A DNA stretch of 64,000 bases from Rhodococcus sp. CH91 (GCF_022554085.1 NZ_JAKFYR010000002.1:372001-436000), one strand, 5' to 3'; counted from the stretch's first letter, positions 9,639 through 18,675 are shown. Translations and numbers: made by a program. Notes: a model not told the origin generated them from the sequence alone.

Positions 9639-10631
9639 TCAGCTGCGGCGAAGGGCGTGCAATCGGTCGCCGAGGGACCGGGTGAACTCCCACGCGTCCG
9701 CCACGATCTCGTCGAGATCGGTGTGGGCCGGCTTCCAGCCGAGTTCGGAGATCGCCCGGCTGCTCGACGCGATGAGCACGGCGGGGTCGCCGGCGCGGCG
9801 CGGTGCGTCGACTGCCGCGATCGGAATCCCGGTGACACGTTCGCATGCGGAGATCACCTCGCGAACGGTGAAACCTTCACCGCTGCCCAGGTTGTAGATG
9901 CCGTGCCGTCCGGATTCGGATTTCGTGAGCGCGAGCACGTGCGCGTCGGCGAGATCCTTGACATGGATGTAGTCGCGCACGGCGGTGCCGTCCTTGGTGG
10001 GCCAGTCCGTGCCGAAGACCGAGATGTGGTCGCGCGCACCGAGGGCGACCTGCAACACGAGGGGGATCAGATGGGTCTCCACCACGCGGTTCTCGCCTGC
10101 TCCGCCGTAGGCGCCGGCGACGTTGAAGTAACGCAGACTCGTCGCTGCGAGCCCGTGCGCACGGGCATACGAGGAGATGGCGTGGTCGATCGCGAGTTTC
10201 GACGCCCCGTACGGATTGGTGGGGCGTGTGGTCGCATCCTCGGTGATGGGCACGCTGTCGGGCTCGCCGTAGGTCGCCGCAGTGGAGGAGAAGACCAGCC
10301 GGGGCGTGCCCGACCGGCGGATGGCCTCGAGCAGGGCCAGGGTGGTGACCACATTGCCCTGCCAGTACTTCTCCGGGAACTCCACCGACTCGCCGACGAG
10401 CGATCGAGCGCCGAAGTGGAGGACGCCGTCGAAGCGCGGACCGTCTCCGCAGAGCAGATCGTCGGCGACGGTCGCGATGTCGCCTTCGACGAAATCGGCG
10501 CCCGACGGCACCGCATCGGCGTTTCCGGTCGACAGATCGTCGACGACCACGACGTCGTGGCCTTGCTCGAGCAGCACGGTCGTGCACACGCTGCCCACAT
10601 ACCCGGCGCCGCCGGTCACCAGAAGTCTCAC
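9639..10631 (-). CDS. galE: GalE, UDP-glucose 4-epimerase
   Basis: 330 residues from the GTG at 10631. It is an extended short-chain dehydrogenase: NAD-binding GGAGYVG at about 7-13, catalytic Ser/Thr in [12 protein letters not shown] (about 113-124), and YGASK with the catalytic Tyr and Lys (about 143-147). It interconverts UDP-glucose and UDP-galactose, feeding galactan and arabinogalactan synthesis. The GTG at 10631 aligns with the start of corynebacterial GalE ([13 protein letters not shown]) and has GGGG at about 9 bases; the ATG at 10640 would have the GGGG touching it, so I reject it. It lies directly downstream of ideR, as dtxR-galE do in corynebacteria. Confidence 0.9.
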   Translation of the reverse strand: MRLLVTGGAGYVGSVCTTVLLEQGHDVVVVDDLSTGNADAVPSGADFVEGDIATVADDLLCGDGPRFDGVLHFGARSLVGESVEFPEKYWQGNVVTTLALLEAIRRSGTPRLVFSSTAATYGEPDSVPITEDATTRPTNPYGASKLAIDHAISSYARAHGLAATSLRYFNVAGAYGGAGENRVVETHLIPLVLQVALGARDHISVFGTDWPTKDGTAVRDYIHVKDLADAHVLALTKSESGRHGIYNLGSGEGFTVREVISACERVTGIPIAAVDAPRRAGDPAVLIASSSRAISELGWKPAHTDLDEIVADAWEFTRSLGDRLHALRRS

Positions 10632-10640
10632 GCTGGACAT

Positions 10641-10679
10641 CCCCTTTTCGCACGCCCGTACCGGGCATGCGAAAAGGGG
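10641..10679 (-). promoter_or_regulatory. Long hairpin between ideR and galE, covering the galE ribosome binding site
   Basis: A 12-bp perfect inverted repeat (10641-10652 with 10668-10679; arms CCCCTTTTCGCA and TGCGAAAAGGGG) encloses an inner 5-bp stem (10654-10658 with 10662-10666). On the galE-strand RNA the 3' arm ends in AAAAGGGG, which is the Shine-Dalgarno region of galE. The structure could therefore hide the galE ribosome binding site or act as a processing site or partial terminator after ideR. It lacks a U-run on the galE strand. Confidence 0.55.
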
Positions 10680-10685
10680 TCTGGG

Positions 10686-11378
10686 TCAGACCTGCTTCAC
10701 CTGCACGGCGTGGGCCATCTCGTCGGAAAGCTCGAAGCTGTCGTGACCGGCCACGGTGATCGACACCGAGCCCGGTCGCGTCTCGACTGTAACGCGCGCG
10801 TCCGGCACGACACCGGCCTCACGCAGCCGGGCGATGACCTCCGGGTCGGACTGCACGTACTCCGCGAGCCTGCGCACGACGACGGCCGTCGGACGGCCGT
10901 GCGGGATCTCCGTCAGCCGCACCAGCTTCTCGTCCGTCATGACCGACCTGTCCAGGCCCAGCTGGGCAAGGCCCGGAATCGGGTTGCCGTAGGGGGAGGT
11001 CGTCGGGTTGTTGAGCACCTCCACCAGCCGGCGCTCGACCTCCTCGCTCATGACGTGCTCCCACCGGCATGCCTCGGCGTGCACGTTCTCCCAGTCGAGA
11101 CCGATCACGTCCACGAGAAGGCGTTCCGCGAGCCGGTGCTTGCGCATGACGGAGACCGCGAGGTCGCGACCCTTCTCGGTGAGTTGCAGGTGCCGGTCGC
11201 CGGCTACCCGGAGCAAGCCGTCCCGCTCCATGCGGGCAACGGTCTGGCTCACCGTGGGCCCGCTCTGTTCGAGGCGTTCGGCGATGCGCGCGCGCAGCGG
11301 CACCACACCTTCCTCTTCCAAGTCGTAGATGGTCCGGAGATACATCTCCGTGGTATCGACCAGGTCCTTCACTCTCAC
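10686..11378 (-). CDS. ideR: IdeR/DtxR iron-dependent repressor
   Basis: 230 residues, nearly identical in the N-terminal half to mycobacterial IdeR. The DNA-binding domain covers about residues 1-75 (ARIAERLEQSGPTVSQTVARMER), the metal-binding and dimer domain about 76-145 (RKHRLAERLLVDVIGL, HAEACRWEHVMSEEVERRL with the expected Cys, Glu and His ligands), and an SH3-like domain the last 80 residues. With Fe2+ it represses siderophore genes and activates storage genes. The start may be the GTG at 11378 or, two codons in, the GTG at 11372, which better matches the mycobacterial start before LVDTTEM. No IdeR box is visible nearby. galE follows after a hairpin. Confidence 0.95.
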   Translation of the reverse strand: MRVKDLVDTTEMYLRTIYDLEEEGVVPLRARIAERLEQSGPTVSQTVARMERDGLLRVAGDRHLQLTEKGRDLAVSVMRKHRLAERLLVDVIGLDWENVHAEACRWEHVMSEEVERRLVEVLNNPTTSPYGNPIPGLAQLGLDRSVMTDEKLVRLTEIPHGRPTAVVVRRLAEYVQSDPEVIARLREAGVVPDARVTVETRPGSVSITVAGHDSFELSDEMAHAVQVKQV

Positions 11379-11475
11379 ACCCCTTCGTCTGCGCCGATTC
11401 TAACCGTGCGACCAGGGCGGCGGGGGCGGCCGACGACCTCGCATGTCCGGGAGCGGACCAGTAGCGTCTGTGTCC

Positions 11476-12747
11476 ATGACCACGAGCTCCACCGCGGCGG
11501 GCGGTACGACACAGCTGAGAGGCGATCGGATTGTGGTGTGGAGCCCCGATTACCTGGATTACCGGTGGGGTCCGACACATCCGATGAATCCCACGCGCCT
11601 CGACCTCACCATGGGGCTGGCCCGCAGTCTGGGGCTGCTCGAGGGCGTCGAGACGGTCCGTCCGTCACCGGCGGACGACACCGACCTGTTGCGCATCCAC
11701 ACCTCCTCCTACGTCGATGCGGTCAAACGCGCCGGTGCGGCGCCGGAGGGAACGACACCTCCCGCCGACGCGCCGCACGGTCTCGGTACCGAGGACAATC
11801 CGATCTTCCCGCGCATGCACGAAGCCAGCGCGACCCTCGCCGGAGGAACTCTCGCGGCGGCACGCGAGATCGCGAGCGGCCGCGCGCGCCGTGCCGTGAG
11901 CATCGGCGGTGGCATGCATCACGCGATGGCCGACTGGGCGGCCGGCTTCTGTGTCTACAACGACGCCGCGATCGCGATCTCGTGGCTTCTCGACCACGGC
12001 TACGACCGCATCGCCTACATCGACGTCGACGCCCACCACGGCGACGGCGTCCAGCACGCCTTCCTCGGCGACCCGCGGGTCCTCACCATCTCCCTGCATC
12101 AGCATCCGGCGACGTTGTGGCCCAACACCGGCTGGTCGAGCGAGATCGGATCGGGTCCGGCGGAAGGTACGGCGATCAACCTGCCGGTGCTGCCGGGCAC
12201 CGTCGACGCCCTGTGGTTGCGGGCGTTCCACGCCGTCGTGCCGGGCGCCGTCGCGGCGTTCCGTCCCCAGATCCTCATCAGCCAGTGCGGAGCCGACAGC
12301 CATCGCGAGGATCCTCTCGCCGACCTCTCGCTCACCGTCGACGGCCAGCGGGCCTCCTATCTCGCGATGCGTGAACTCGCGGATCGCTACTGCGAAGGCC
12401 GCTGGCTCGCGGTCGGTGGCGGTGGATACGGACTCGTCCGGGTCGTTCCGCGCGCGTGGACGCACCTGATCGCGACCGCACTGGACCGCGAGATCGACCT
12501 CGCCACCCCGATCCCGGACGACTGGAGCGAGCGTGTCGGTGCGCTCGCCCCCGGCGTCGAATTGCCCACGAGCATGGGGGAGAACTCCGATGTGTCGTAT
12601 CTGCCGTGGGACGGTCCCGGGGGCACCCCGGAAACGGGTATCGCGTCGCTCGACCGTGCACTGACCCGCATCGATTCCGCGATCATCGCCACGAGGCGGG
12701 CGGCCTTCCCGCTCCTCGGCCTGGACCCGGAGGATCCGCGTGACTGA
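11476..12747 (+). CDS. acuC: AcuC-type class I lysine deacetylase
   Basis: 423 residues with the arginase-deacetylase fold. Key motifs are GGGMHHAMADWAAGFCVYND (active-site His pair and Asp), DVDAHHGDGVQHAF (Zn-ligating Asp and His) and GADSH (third Zn ligand), then GGGGYG near the C-terminus with the transition-state region. AcuC-type enzymes remove acetyl groups from acetyl-CoA synthetase and other proteins. The ATG at 11476 is the family-typical start. The stop overlaps the start of the next gene by 8 bases, so the deacetylase and the acetyltransferase-like protein are translationally coupled. Confidence 0.93.
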   Translation: MTTSSTAAGGTTQLRGDRIVVWSPDYLDYRWGPTHPMNPTRLDLTMGLARSLGLLEGVETVRPSPADDTDLLRIHTSSYVDAVKRAGAAPEGTTPPADAPHGLGTEDNPIFPRMHEASATLAGGTLAAAREIASGRARRAVSIGGGMHHAMADWAAGFCVYNDAAIAISWLLDHGYDRIAYIDVDAHHGDGVQHAFLGDPRVLTISLHQHPATLWPNTGWSSEIGSGPAEGTAINLPVLPGTVDALWLRAFHAVVPGAVAAFRPQILISQCGADSHREDPLADLSLTVDGQRASYLAMRELADRYCEGRWLAVGGGGYGLVRVVPRAWTHLIATALDREIDLATPIPDDWSERVGALAPGVELPTSMGENSDVSYLPWDGPGGTPETGIASLDRALTRIDSAIIATRRAAFPLLGLDPEDPRD

Positions 12748-15490
12748 ACAGCACGATGCCACGTCGGGATCGAGCGCGAGCCCGGCCGTGGGTACCGCTG
12801 CGGCGACGGAGACCGACCCGGCTCGCGAACGGGCGCTGGCCCGCGCACGCGACTACCCGCGGCACTGGGTCGCCGACGTCCTGGCCTCGGACGGCGGCGT
12901 CGTACACCTGCGGCCCATCGTCCCGGAGGACGCGGACGCGATCCTCGCCTTCCACGCGAAACTGTCCGAACGCACCCGCTATCTGCGCTATTTCGGCCCG
13001 TATCCCACCATCTCCAAGAAGGACCTGTTCAACTTCACGGTGGTCGACCACCATTCCCGGGTGGCCTTCGTCGCGGTGCTCGGAGACGAGATCATCGCGG
13101 TCGGACGATACGAGGGACTGCCGAACGAGGGCGACGGCTTGTCCGCGGAAGTGGCCTTCACGGTCGCCGACGCCCACCAGGGACGTGGCCTCGGGCCCAT
13201 CCTCCTCGAGCACCTCGCGGGCGCGGCGGCGGAGAACGGACTGCACACCTTCGTGGCGGAGGTCCTCGCCGAGAACCGGCACATGATCACCGTCTTCCGT
13301 GAAGCGGGCTACCAGGTCAGCCGCAGCTTCGAAGGAGGCGTCGTCCGGTTGGAGTTCGCGATCGACCCGACCGAGGCGCTGGTGTCGGTGCGCAACGCGC
13401 GCGAACGGGCCGCCGAGGCGCGCAGTGTGCGCAACATCCTGAGTCCCGCGAGCGTCGCAGTCATCGGTGCCTCCACCGACAGCCGCAAGGTCGGTAACGC
13501 CGTCCTGGTCAACATGCTGCGCAGCGGTTTCACCGGGCCGGTCTATCCGGTCAACGCCGAGAACCGCTCGGTGCGCGGAGTGCGTGCCTATCCCACCGTC
13601 CGCGACATCCCCGACGAGGTGGATCTCGCCATCGCCGCGGTGCCGGCCGAGTCGATCGACGCGGTACTCGACGACTGTCTCGCCAAAGGGGTCAAGGCAC
13701 TGCTCGTCGTCTCGTCCGGTTTCGGTGAGACCGGGCCGGAAGGACGGGACGCGGAGCGCAGGCTCGCGCTGGCCGCGCGTTCCCACGGGATGCGCCTGAT
13801 CGGGCCGAACGCTCTCGGCGTCGCCAACAACGACCCGGCGATCCGCCTGAACGCGACCCTCGCGCCCGTACTCCCGGCGACGGGCAATGTCGGATTCTTC
13901 TGCCAGTCGGGTGCCCTGGGCATCGCGATCCTCGACGAGGCGGCCAAGACCGGAGTCGGTCTCTCCTCGTTCGTCTCGGCCGGCAACCGGGCCGATCTCT
14001 CCGGCAACGATCTGTTGCAGTACTGGGACACAGACCCCGCCACCGAGGTCGTGCTGCTCTATCTCGAGAGTTTCGGTAATCCGCGCAAGTTCTCGCGCAT
14101 CGCCCGGCGGGTGGCGCGCAGCAAGCCGATCGTCGCGGTCAAGAGCGGCCGCCACGCTGTTCCTCCGGCGCTCGCGGCGCGAACCGGCGAGATGGACGAC
14201 ACGATCGTGCGCTATCTGTTCGAGCAGGCAGGCGTCGTTCAGGTCGAGTCCATCGGCCAGTTGTTCGACTCGGCGCTGTTGTTCGGCTACCAGCCGTTGC
14301 CCGCCGGTCCGCGCGTCGCGGTGGTCGGCAACTCCACCGCGCTGGGGGTTCTCGCGGTCGACGCCGCCCGTGGACAGGGGCTGCAGGCTCCGGACGCGGT
14401 GGATCTCGGTGCGCAGGCCTCTCCCGGCGAGTTCGCCGAGGCGGTCGCGCATGCCCTCGAATCGCCCGAGGTCGACTCGGTGATCGCGGTCTTCGTCCCA
14501 CCGGTCGCCGTGGACGTCCAGCCGTACGCCCAGGCGCTGCGCGACGCCGTCGCCGGCTCGGAGAAGCCCGTGGTCACGACCTTCCTGGCGACCGAGGGCA
14601 TTCCCGACGTGCTGGCGGTCCGGGGACCGGACGGCACTCCCGTCCGTGGGTCGGTGCCTTCCTATCCCGGCCCCGAGCGTGCGGCGCTCGCCCTGGGGCG
14701 GGCCTGGCGGTACGCGAAGTGGCGGAGCCGGCCGCCCTCGCAGGTCGTGCGCCCGGCGGGTATCGATCCCGAACGGGCCCGCAGGCTCGTCGAGAGCTGG
14801 CTCGAGACGACTCCCGAAGGCCGGTATCTCTCGGACACCGAGGCAGCGCTGCTGCTGTCCTGCTACGGAGTCGATGTCGCCGACTTCCGTGTGGTGACGA
14901 CGGAGGAGGAGGCAGTAGCGGCCGCCGAGGAGATCGGCTTCCCCGTGGCCGTCAAGGCCACCGGTGCGCAATGGCGGCACCGACCGGACCTCAGCGGTGT
15001 CCGGCTCGATCTGGTGGACGCCGACTCGGTGGGTGTGGCGTACCGGGATCTGGCGGCGGTGTCCGGGGAACCGCTCATGCACGTGCAGCGGATGGCGCAC
15101 AAGGGCATCGGCTGCGCGATCCGGGTCCAGGACGATCCGTCCTTCGGTTCGCTGATCTCGTTCGGCCTCGCGGGTGTGATCTCGGATCTGCTCGGTGACC
15201 GCGCCTACCGGGTCCTCCCGCTGACGGAGGACGAGGCGGTCGAGTTGATCGACGCTCCGAAGGCGGCTCCGCTGCTGTCCGGTTACCGGAATGCCGCGCC
15301 GGTGAACAAGCCTGCCCTCGTCGACTTCGTGCAGCGCATCTCCGCGCTCGCCGACGATCTTCCCGAGGTCCGCGAACTCGTCTGCGAGCCGGTGCTCGCC
15401 TCGGCACTGGGGGCGGAGCTGACCGATGCGCATGTGCGCATCGGACCCGAACCGCATCCTCTGGATCTCGGTCCGAGACGTCTGCGCTGA
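12740..15490 (+). CDS. GNAT acetyltransferase fused to NDP-forming acyl-CoA synthetase-like domains (Pat-type)
   Basis: 916 residues. An N-terminal GNAT domain (about 35-215) has the acetyl-CoA loop HQGRGLGPILLEHL. It is followed by CoA-binding, succinyl-CoA-ligase-like and ATP-grasp regions of an NDP-forming acyl-CoA synthetase. In true synthetases a phosphorylated His lies in a conserved SHTG motif after KSGR; here the equivalent stretch reads LAARTG after VKSGRH, so that His is missing. This suggests that the synthetase half senses ligands rather than making acyl-CoA, as in Salmonella Pat, which acetylates acetyl-CoA synthetase. Overlap with acuC supports a protein-acetylation role. The specific targets are inference. 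Confidence 0.88.
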   Translation: MTEQHDATSGSSASPAVGTAAATETDPARERALARARDYPRHWVADVLASDGGVVHLRPIVPEDADAILAFHAKLSERTRYLRYFGPYPTISKKDLFNFTVVDHHSRVAFVAVLGDEIIAVGRYEGLPNEGDGLSAEVAFTVADAHQGRGLGPILLEHLAGAAAENGLHTFVAEVLAENRHMITVFREAGYQVSRSFEGGVVRLEFAIDPTEALVSVRNARERAAEARSVRNILSPASVAVIGASTDSRKVGNAVLVNMLRSGFTGPVYPVNAENRSVRGVRAYPTVRDIPDEVDLAIAAVPAESIDAVLDDCLAKGVKALLVVSSGFGETGPEGRDAERRLALAARSHGMRLIGPNALGVANNDPAIRLNATLAPVLPATGNVGFFCQSGALGIAILDEAAKTGVGLSSFVSAGNRADLSGNDLLQYWDTDPATEVVLLYLESFGNPRKFSRIARRVARSKPIVAVKSGRHAVPPALAARTGEMDDTIVRYLFEQAGVVQVESIGQLFDSALLFGYQPLPAGPRVAVVGNSTALGVLAVDAARGQGLQAPDAVDLGAQASPGEFAEAVAHALESPEVDSVIAVFVPPVAVDVQPYAQALRDAVAGSEKPVVTTFLATEGIPDVLAVRGPDGTPVRGSVPSYPGPERAALALGRAWRYAKWRSRPPSQVVRPAGIDPERARRLVESWLETTPEGRYLSDTEAALLLSCYGVDVADFRVVTTEEEAVAAAEEIGFPVAVKATGAQWRHRPDLSGVRLDLVDADSVGVAYRDLAAVSGEPLMHVQRMAHKGIGCAIRVQDDPSFGSLISFGLAGVISDLLGDRAYRVLPLTEDEAVELIDAPKAAPLLSGYRNAAPVNKPALVDFVQRISALADDLPEVRELVCEPVLASALGAELTDAHVRIGPEPHPLDLGPRRLR

Positions 15491-15540
15491 CGACATCCGC
15501 CGCGGCGGTCCGAGCCGAGGACGTCGGCCCCGAACGGCAA

Positions 15541-15576
15541 CGATCCCCGAGAACCCAGCCCGGTTCTCGGGGATCG
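15541..15576. terminator. Bidirectional terminator between the GNAT-ACD gene and sigB
   Basis: A perfect 15-bp inverted repeat (15541-15555 with 15562-15576) with a 6-base loop sits between two convergent genes. No long T-run follows on either side, which is common for actinobacterial terminators. Confidence 0.75.
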
Positions 15577-15596
15577 GATACCGCTGACGCGCCCGG

Positions 15597-16559
15597 TCAG
15601 CTGGCGTAGGCGCGAAGGCGCTCGGCGCGGTCGCCCTCGCGGAGCTTGGCCATCACTTCGCGTTCGATCTGGCGGACACGCTCGCGGGAGAGCCCGAAGA
15701 GCTTGCCGATCTGATCGAGAGTGCGGGGCTGGCCGTCGTCGAGGCCGTAGCGCAACCGGATGACCTGCTGCTCACGCTCGTCGAGCGTCGCGAGGACACT
15801 GCGGACGTCGCTGTGCAGAAGACCGGCGATGACGGCCGTCTCGGCGGAAGTCGCCTCGGCGTCCTCGATGAAGTCGCCCAGCGGGGCTTCTTCGTCGTTG
15901 CCCACCGGCATGTCCAGGCTCACCGGGTCGCGGCTGTGATCGAGCAGATCCGCGATCTTCTCGACCGGGATACCGGACTCGTTGGCGAGCTCTTCGTCGG
16001 TGGCCTCACGGCCGAGCTGCTGATGCAGTTCACGCTTGATACGCGCGAGCTTGTTGACCTGCTCGACGAGGTGGACGGGGAGGCGGATCGTGCGGCTCTG
16101 GTCGGCCATACCGCGCGTGATGGCCTGACGGATCCACCAGGTCGCGTAGGTCGAGAACTTGAAGCCCTTCGCGTAGTCGAACTTCTCCATCGCACGGATC
16201 AGGCCGAGATTGCCTTCCTGGATGAGATCCAGCAGGGGCATCCCGCGACCGGTGTAGCGCTTCGCCAGCGAGACGACGAGGCGCAGGTTCGCCTCGAGCA
16301 GGTGGCTGCGAGCGGCCTGCCCTTCCCGGACGACGGCCGCGAGGTCGCGCTTCTTGGCGGCCGACAAGCGCTTCTTGGTTTCCAGCAGGTGCTGGGCATA
16401 CAGGCCGGCCTCGATCCGCTTGGCCAGTTCCACCTCGTCGGCTGCGGTCAGGAGAGCGGTTCGACCGATGCCGTTCAGATATACGCGAACGAGATCGGCT
16501 GCAGGGCTCTGACCGTCGAGGTCGGAATCGATGCGAGCGGTTGTTTCGGGGCGTGCCAT
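15597..16559 (-). CDS. sigB: SigB, principal-like (group 2) sigma factor
   Basis: 320 residues from the ATG at 16559, which has GAGGAGG at good distance. Region 2 ([34 protein letters not shown]), region 3 ([14 protein letters not shown]) and region 4.2 ([19 protein letters not shown]) are complete. It lacks the long N-terminal extension of SigA. In mycobacteria SigB is the stress and stationary-phase relative of SigA and is itself under SigE/SigH control. Its position next to ideR, with acuC and the GNAT gene inserted, matches the Rv2710-Rv2711 neighbourhood. Confidence 0.95.
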   Translation of the reverse strand: MARPETTARIDSDLDGQSPAADLVRVYLNGIGRTALLTAADEVELAKRIEAGLYAQHLLETKKRLSAAKKRDLAAVVREGQAARSHLLEANLRLVVSLAKRYTGRGMPLLDLIQEGNLGLIRAMEKFDYAKGFKFSTYATWWIRQAITRGMADQSRTIRLPVHLVEQVNKLARIKRELHQQLGREATDEELANESGIPVEKIADLLDHSRDPVSLDMPVGNDEEAPLGDFIEDAEATSAETAVIAGLLHSDVRSVLATLDEREQQVIRLRYGLDDGQPRTLDQIGKLFGLSRERVRQIEREVMAKLREGDRAERLRAYAS

Positions 16560-16595
16560 GACGTGCCTCCTCATCGGTGGTGTCTCACAGGGTTC

Positions 16596-16622
16596 AACGA
16601 CCGGCGAACCCGTGGAGTTCCC
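16596..16622 (-). promoter_or_regulatory. Candidate SigH/SigE-type promoter of sigB
   Basis: Read on the minus strand: GGGAACT (16622-16616), a 16-base spacer, then CGTT (16599-16596), about 37 bases before the ATG. This fits the GGAA...CGTT pattern of actinobacterial ECF sigma factors SigH/SigE, which are known to drive sigB in mycobacteria. It is a pattern match only. Confidence 0.45.
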
Positions 16623-16716
16623 GTACGGATCGGAGTACCACCCCGCTGACCTGCGCTAATCCGATGAGCTCCTGAGAAGTTGCTGAGAGAACCGAATCGT
16701 GGAACCCGGCCTCGCA

Positions 16717-16785
16717 CAGCTCGGGCAGGCTCGGCGAGACAGCTCGGGGGAGCTCGACGAGACAGCTCAGGCGGGCTCTACGAGG
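16717..16785. repeat. Three-copy 23-bp degenerate tandem repeat across the end of the methyltransferase gene
   Basis: Three units begin at 16717, 16740 and 16763. Each starts with CAGCTCGGG or CAGCTCAGG and ends with CGAGA or CGAGG. The third unit contains the stop codon of the minus-strand methyltransferase gene (16767-16769); the other two lie just beyond it in the intergenic space towards sigB. Confidence 0.7.
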
Positions 16786-18245
16786 CCGTGGCGCACGAGA
16801 CCGTGGACGAGACCGACCGCCTGAGCGGTGAGCTCGTCCTCGTCCTCACCGTGCGCCGCCGCGAGCAGAGCGACGAGGTCGCCGAGCGGCAGACCGTCGG
16901 CGCGCATCCCACCCAGTAGCGCGGCGGCGAGATCGTCCACCTCGTGCTGCCAGGCCGGCCCACCGCCGCGATGGACTCTCGCGACCACCTGCTCCCACCC
17001 TTCCGCGCCGGGAAGGTGGACCCGCTCGAGTGCGGTGTCGGGCCGCACCGTGAGGCGTGATTCGAGAACGTCGTGCGTGCGCAACCAGTCCAGTCGGTGG
17101 AAGTAGTCGATCGCCTCGTCGCCGAGGGCGTCGGTGAACGCGTGCCGCAGGTCCTCCGCGAGGACGTCCGACGGCAGATCGGTGCGCCGCAGGTAGACGA
17201 AGCCGAAGCCGACCCCCTCCACGCCGTGCCGCTCGAAGTGGTCCAGCCACTGCTCGGCGCGCACCGCGACCGCGGGATCACGCTGGTCGGCGTCGCCGTC
17301 CTGCAGCCATGTGCCCACGTACAGCGCCGGATCCGCGACATCGCGTTGCACGATCCAGGCGTCGACGCCGTGTGCCGGCAGCCACGACGCGACCCGTGCC
17401 CGCCAGTCCTCACCCTCGACGTGCACCCAGGAGGCGAGCATCGCGGCGGTCCCACCCATCGCGAGATGGTCCGGCGCCTGCGAGATCATCAGCCTGCTGG
17501 CGCCGTCCAGATCGAGACCGGAATCCCGGTAGCTGTGTTCCACGCGCCCCGCACTCACCACGAAGGGCGGATTCGCCACGATCCGGTCGAAGGTGCGGTC
17601 CTGCACCGGCTCGAACCAGGAACCCTCGAGGAACTCGATGTCGAGTTCGTTGAGCGCGGCCGTCGCGGCTGCCAGCGTCAGGCACCGCGGGTTGATGTCG
17701 GTCGCCGTCACCTGCGAGGCGTAATCGGTCGCTCGAACGGCCTGGACACCGCAGCCGGTGCCGAGATCGAGCACTGTCCCGACCCGATCGGTGGGCGTCG
17801 CCCGGAGCAACGAGAGCGAGGCCTGCCCGACACCGAGGACGTGATCGGGCCGGGTGGGGACCGGCCGGATCGAGCCGTCGAGATCGGACAGCACCCAGCG
17901 ACTTCCGGTGCCCGCGTCGAGGGGACGCAGATCGAGCGCGGCCCGGACTCCGTCCCCGTCACGCTCGAGCAGGCCCGCGCGAAGCGCCTCGTCCGCGGTC
18001 ACGGGCTCCAATGCGTGAGCGACCTCCGGCTCCGGGAAAGTGTCCTGGAGGAGGAACAACCGTACGAGCACGCCGAGATCGCCGGCTCCACGAGCGATGC
18101 GCCGGGCGGCTACCGGCTCACTACGGCCGAGCGCGGCATGCGCTTCCGGGCCGAGGAGCTCCCGCACGGTGTCGAGGTCGTAGTGGCAGCGCAGCAGGGC
18201 GGTGCGCAGGGCCGGGCACAGAGACAGGAGAAGGTCGCGATCCAC
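16767..18245 (-). CDS. N6-type SAM-dependent methyltransferase (HemK/RlmG-like) with extra N-terminal domain
   Basis: 492 residues if the GTG at 18245 is used. An N-terminal alpha-helical domain of about 150 residues precedes a Rossmann methyltransferase core with SAM motif I VLDLGTGCGVQAV (about 170-182) and motif IV IVANPPFVV, the NPPF signature of enzymes that methylate an exocyclic or amide nitrogen (rRNA guanine, or Gln in release factors). A further domain of about 200 residues follows. The substrate is not identifiable from sequence. Start choice is uncertain: a TTG at 18287 would add 14 residues, and neither has a strong ribosome binding site. Its 3' end lies in a tandem repeat. Confidence 0.78.
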   Translation of the reverse strand: MDRDLLLSLCPALRTALLRCHYDLDTVRELLGPEAHAALGRSEPVAARRIARGAGDLGVLVRLFLLQDTFPEPEVAHALEPVTADEALRAGLLERDGDGVRAALDLRPLDAGTGSRWVLSDLDGSIRPVPTRPDHVLGVGQASLSLLRATPTDRVGTVLDLGTGCGVQAVRATDYASQVTATDINPRCLTLAAATAALNELDIEFLEGSWFEPVQDRTFDRIVANPPFVVSAGRVEHSYRDSGLDLDGASRLMISQAPDHLAMGGTAAMLASWVHVEGEDWRARVASWLPAHGVDAWIVQRDVADPALYVGTWLQDGDADQRDPAVAVRAEQWLDHFERHGVEGVGFGFVYLRRTDLPSDVLAEDLRHAFTDALGDEAIDYFHRLDWLRTHDVLESRLTVRPDTALERVHLPGAEGWEQVVARVHRGGGPAWQHEVDDLAAALLGGMRADGLPLGDLVALLAAAHGEDEDELTAQAVGLVHGLVRHGLVEPA

Positions 18246-18309
18246 CGCGACATTCTCGCAGAGCGTCCCGAAGGTTCTTCCACTCAACCGCGGATCACGT
18301 GCTGACGGC

Positions 18310-18675
18310 TCACCCGTCGATCACGTGAGGGCGGGACGACTCGATGGCCCGCGAATCGTCGGCGTCGAAGCGGCCGTCCCAGCGACTCGGCTCGTCCTTC
18401 CGGCGGGGCGGTCTGTCGTTCGCGATCAGGACCGCGATCCACGGCAGCGGGATGGACACTCCGATGATCGCCATCGACAGCCAGGGATTCTCCCAGATGC
18501 CGTACGCGACCGCCGCGAAGAGCAGGGCGGGGATGCGGAACGACATGATGGTGAGGTACTTGCGAACCCGTGCTCGGTGCTGATCCTCGAGCGACGTCTC
18601 CGCTGCGGTGATCAGAACCGGGTTGTCGGGCGATCCGTTGTCGGGGGATCCGCCGAAACCGTGAGTTCTTGCCAT
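18310..18675 (-). CDS. DUF3099 family small membrane protein
   Basis: 121 residues. After a short hydrophilic start (ITAAETSLEDQHRARVRKYL) come two membrane segments, about residues 47-61 and 68-85, then a charged Pro/Arg-rich tail. This is the DUF3099 pattern, found across actinobacteria with no known function. ATG at 18675 has GGTGGAAG upstream. It is divergent from the DUF3039 gene with 73 bases between starts, and lies upstream of the methyltransferase on the same strand. Confidence 0.8.
   Translation of the reverse strand: MARTHGFGGSPDNGSPDNPVLITAAETSLEDQHRARVRKYLTIMSFRIPALLFAAVAYGIWENPWLSMAIIGVSIPLPWIAVLIANDRPPRRKDEPSRWDGRFDADDSRAIESSRPHVIDG

Noticed and set aside
10686-11475. An IdeR box in the ideR promoter region
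   Set aside because: The known 19-bp TTAGGTTAGGCTAACCTAA-like palindrome is not present, even with several mismatches.
9225-12374. A 1049-codon plus-strand frame crossing DUF4192, galE, ideR and acuC
   Set aside because: It overlaps four well-supported genes and lacks any domain; it arises from few stop codons in GC-rich DNA.
12683-15496. A 937-codon open frame opposite the GNAT-ACD gene
   Set aside because: The plus-strand product has intact GNAT and acyl-CoA-synthetase motifs; the minus frame is compositionally biased and matches nothing.
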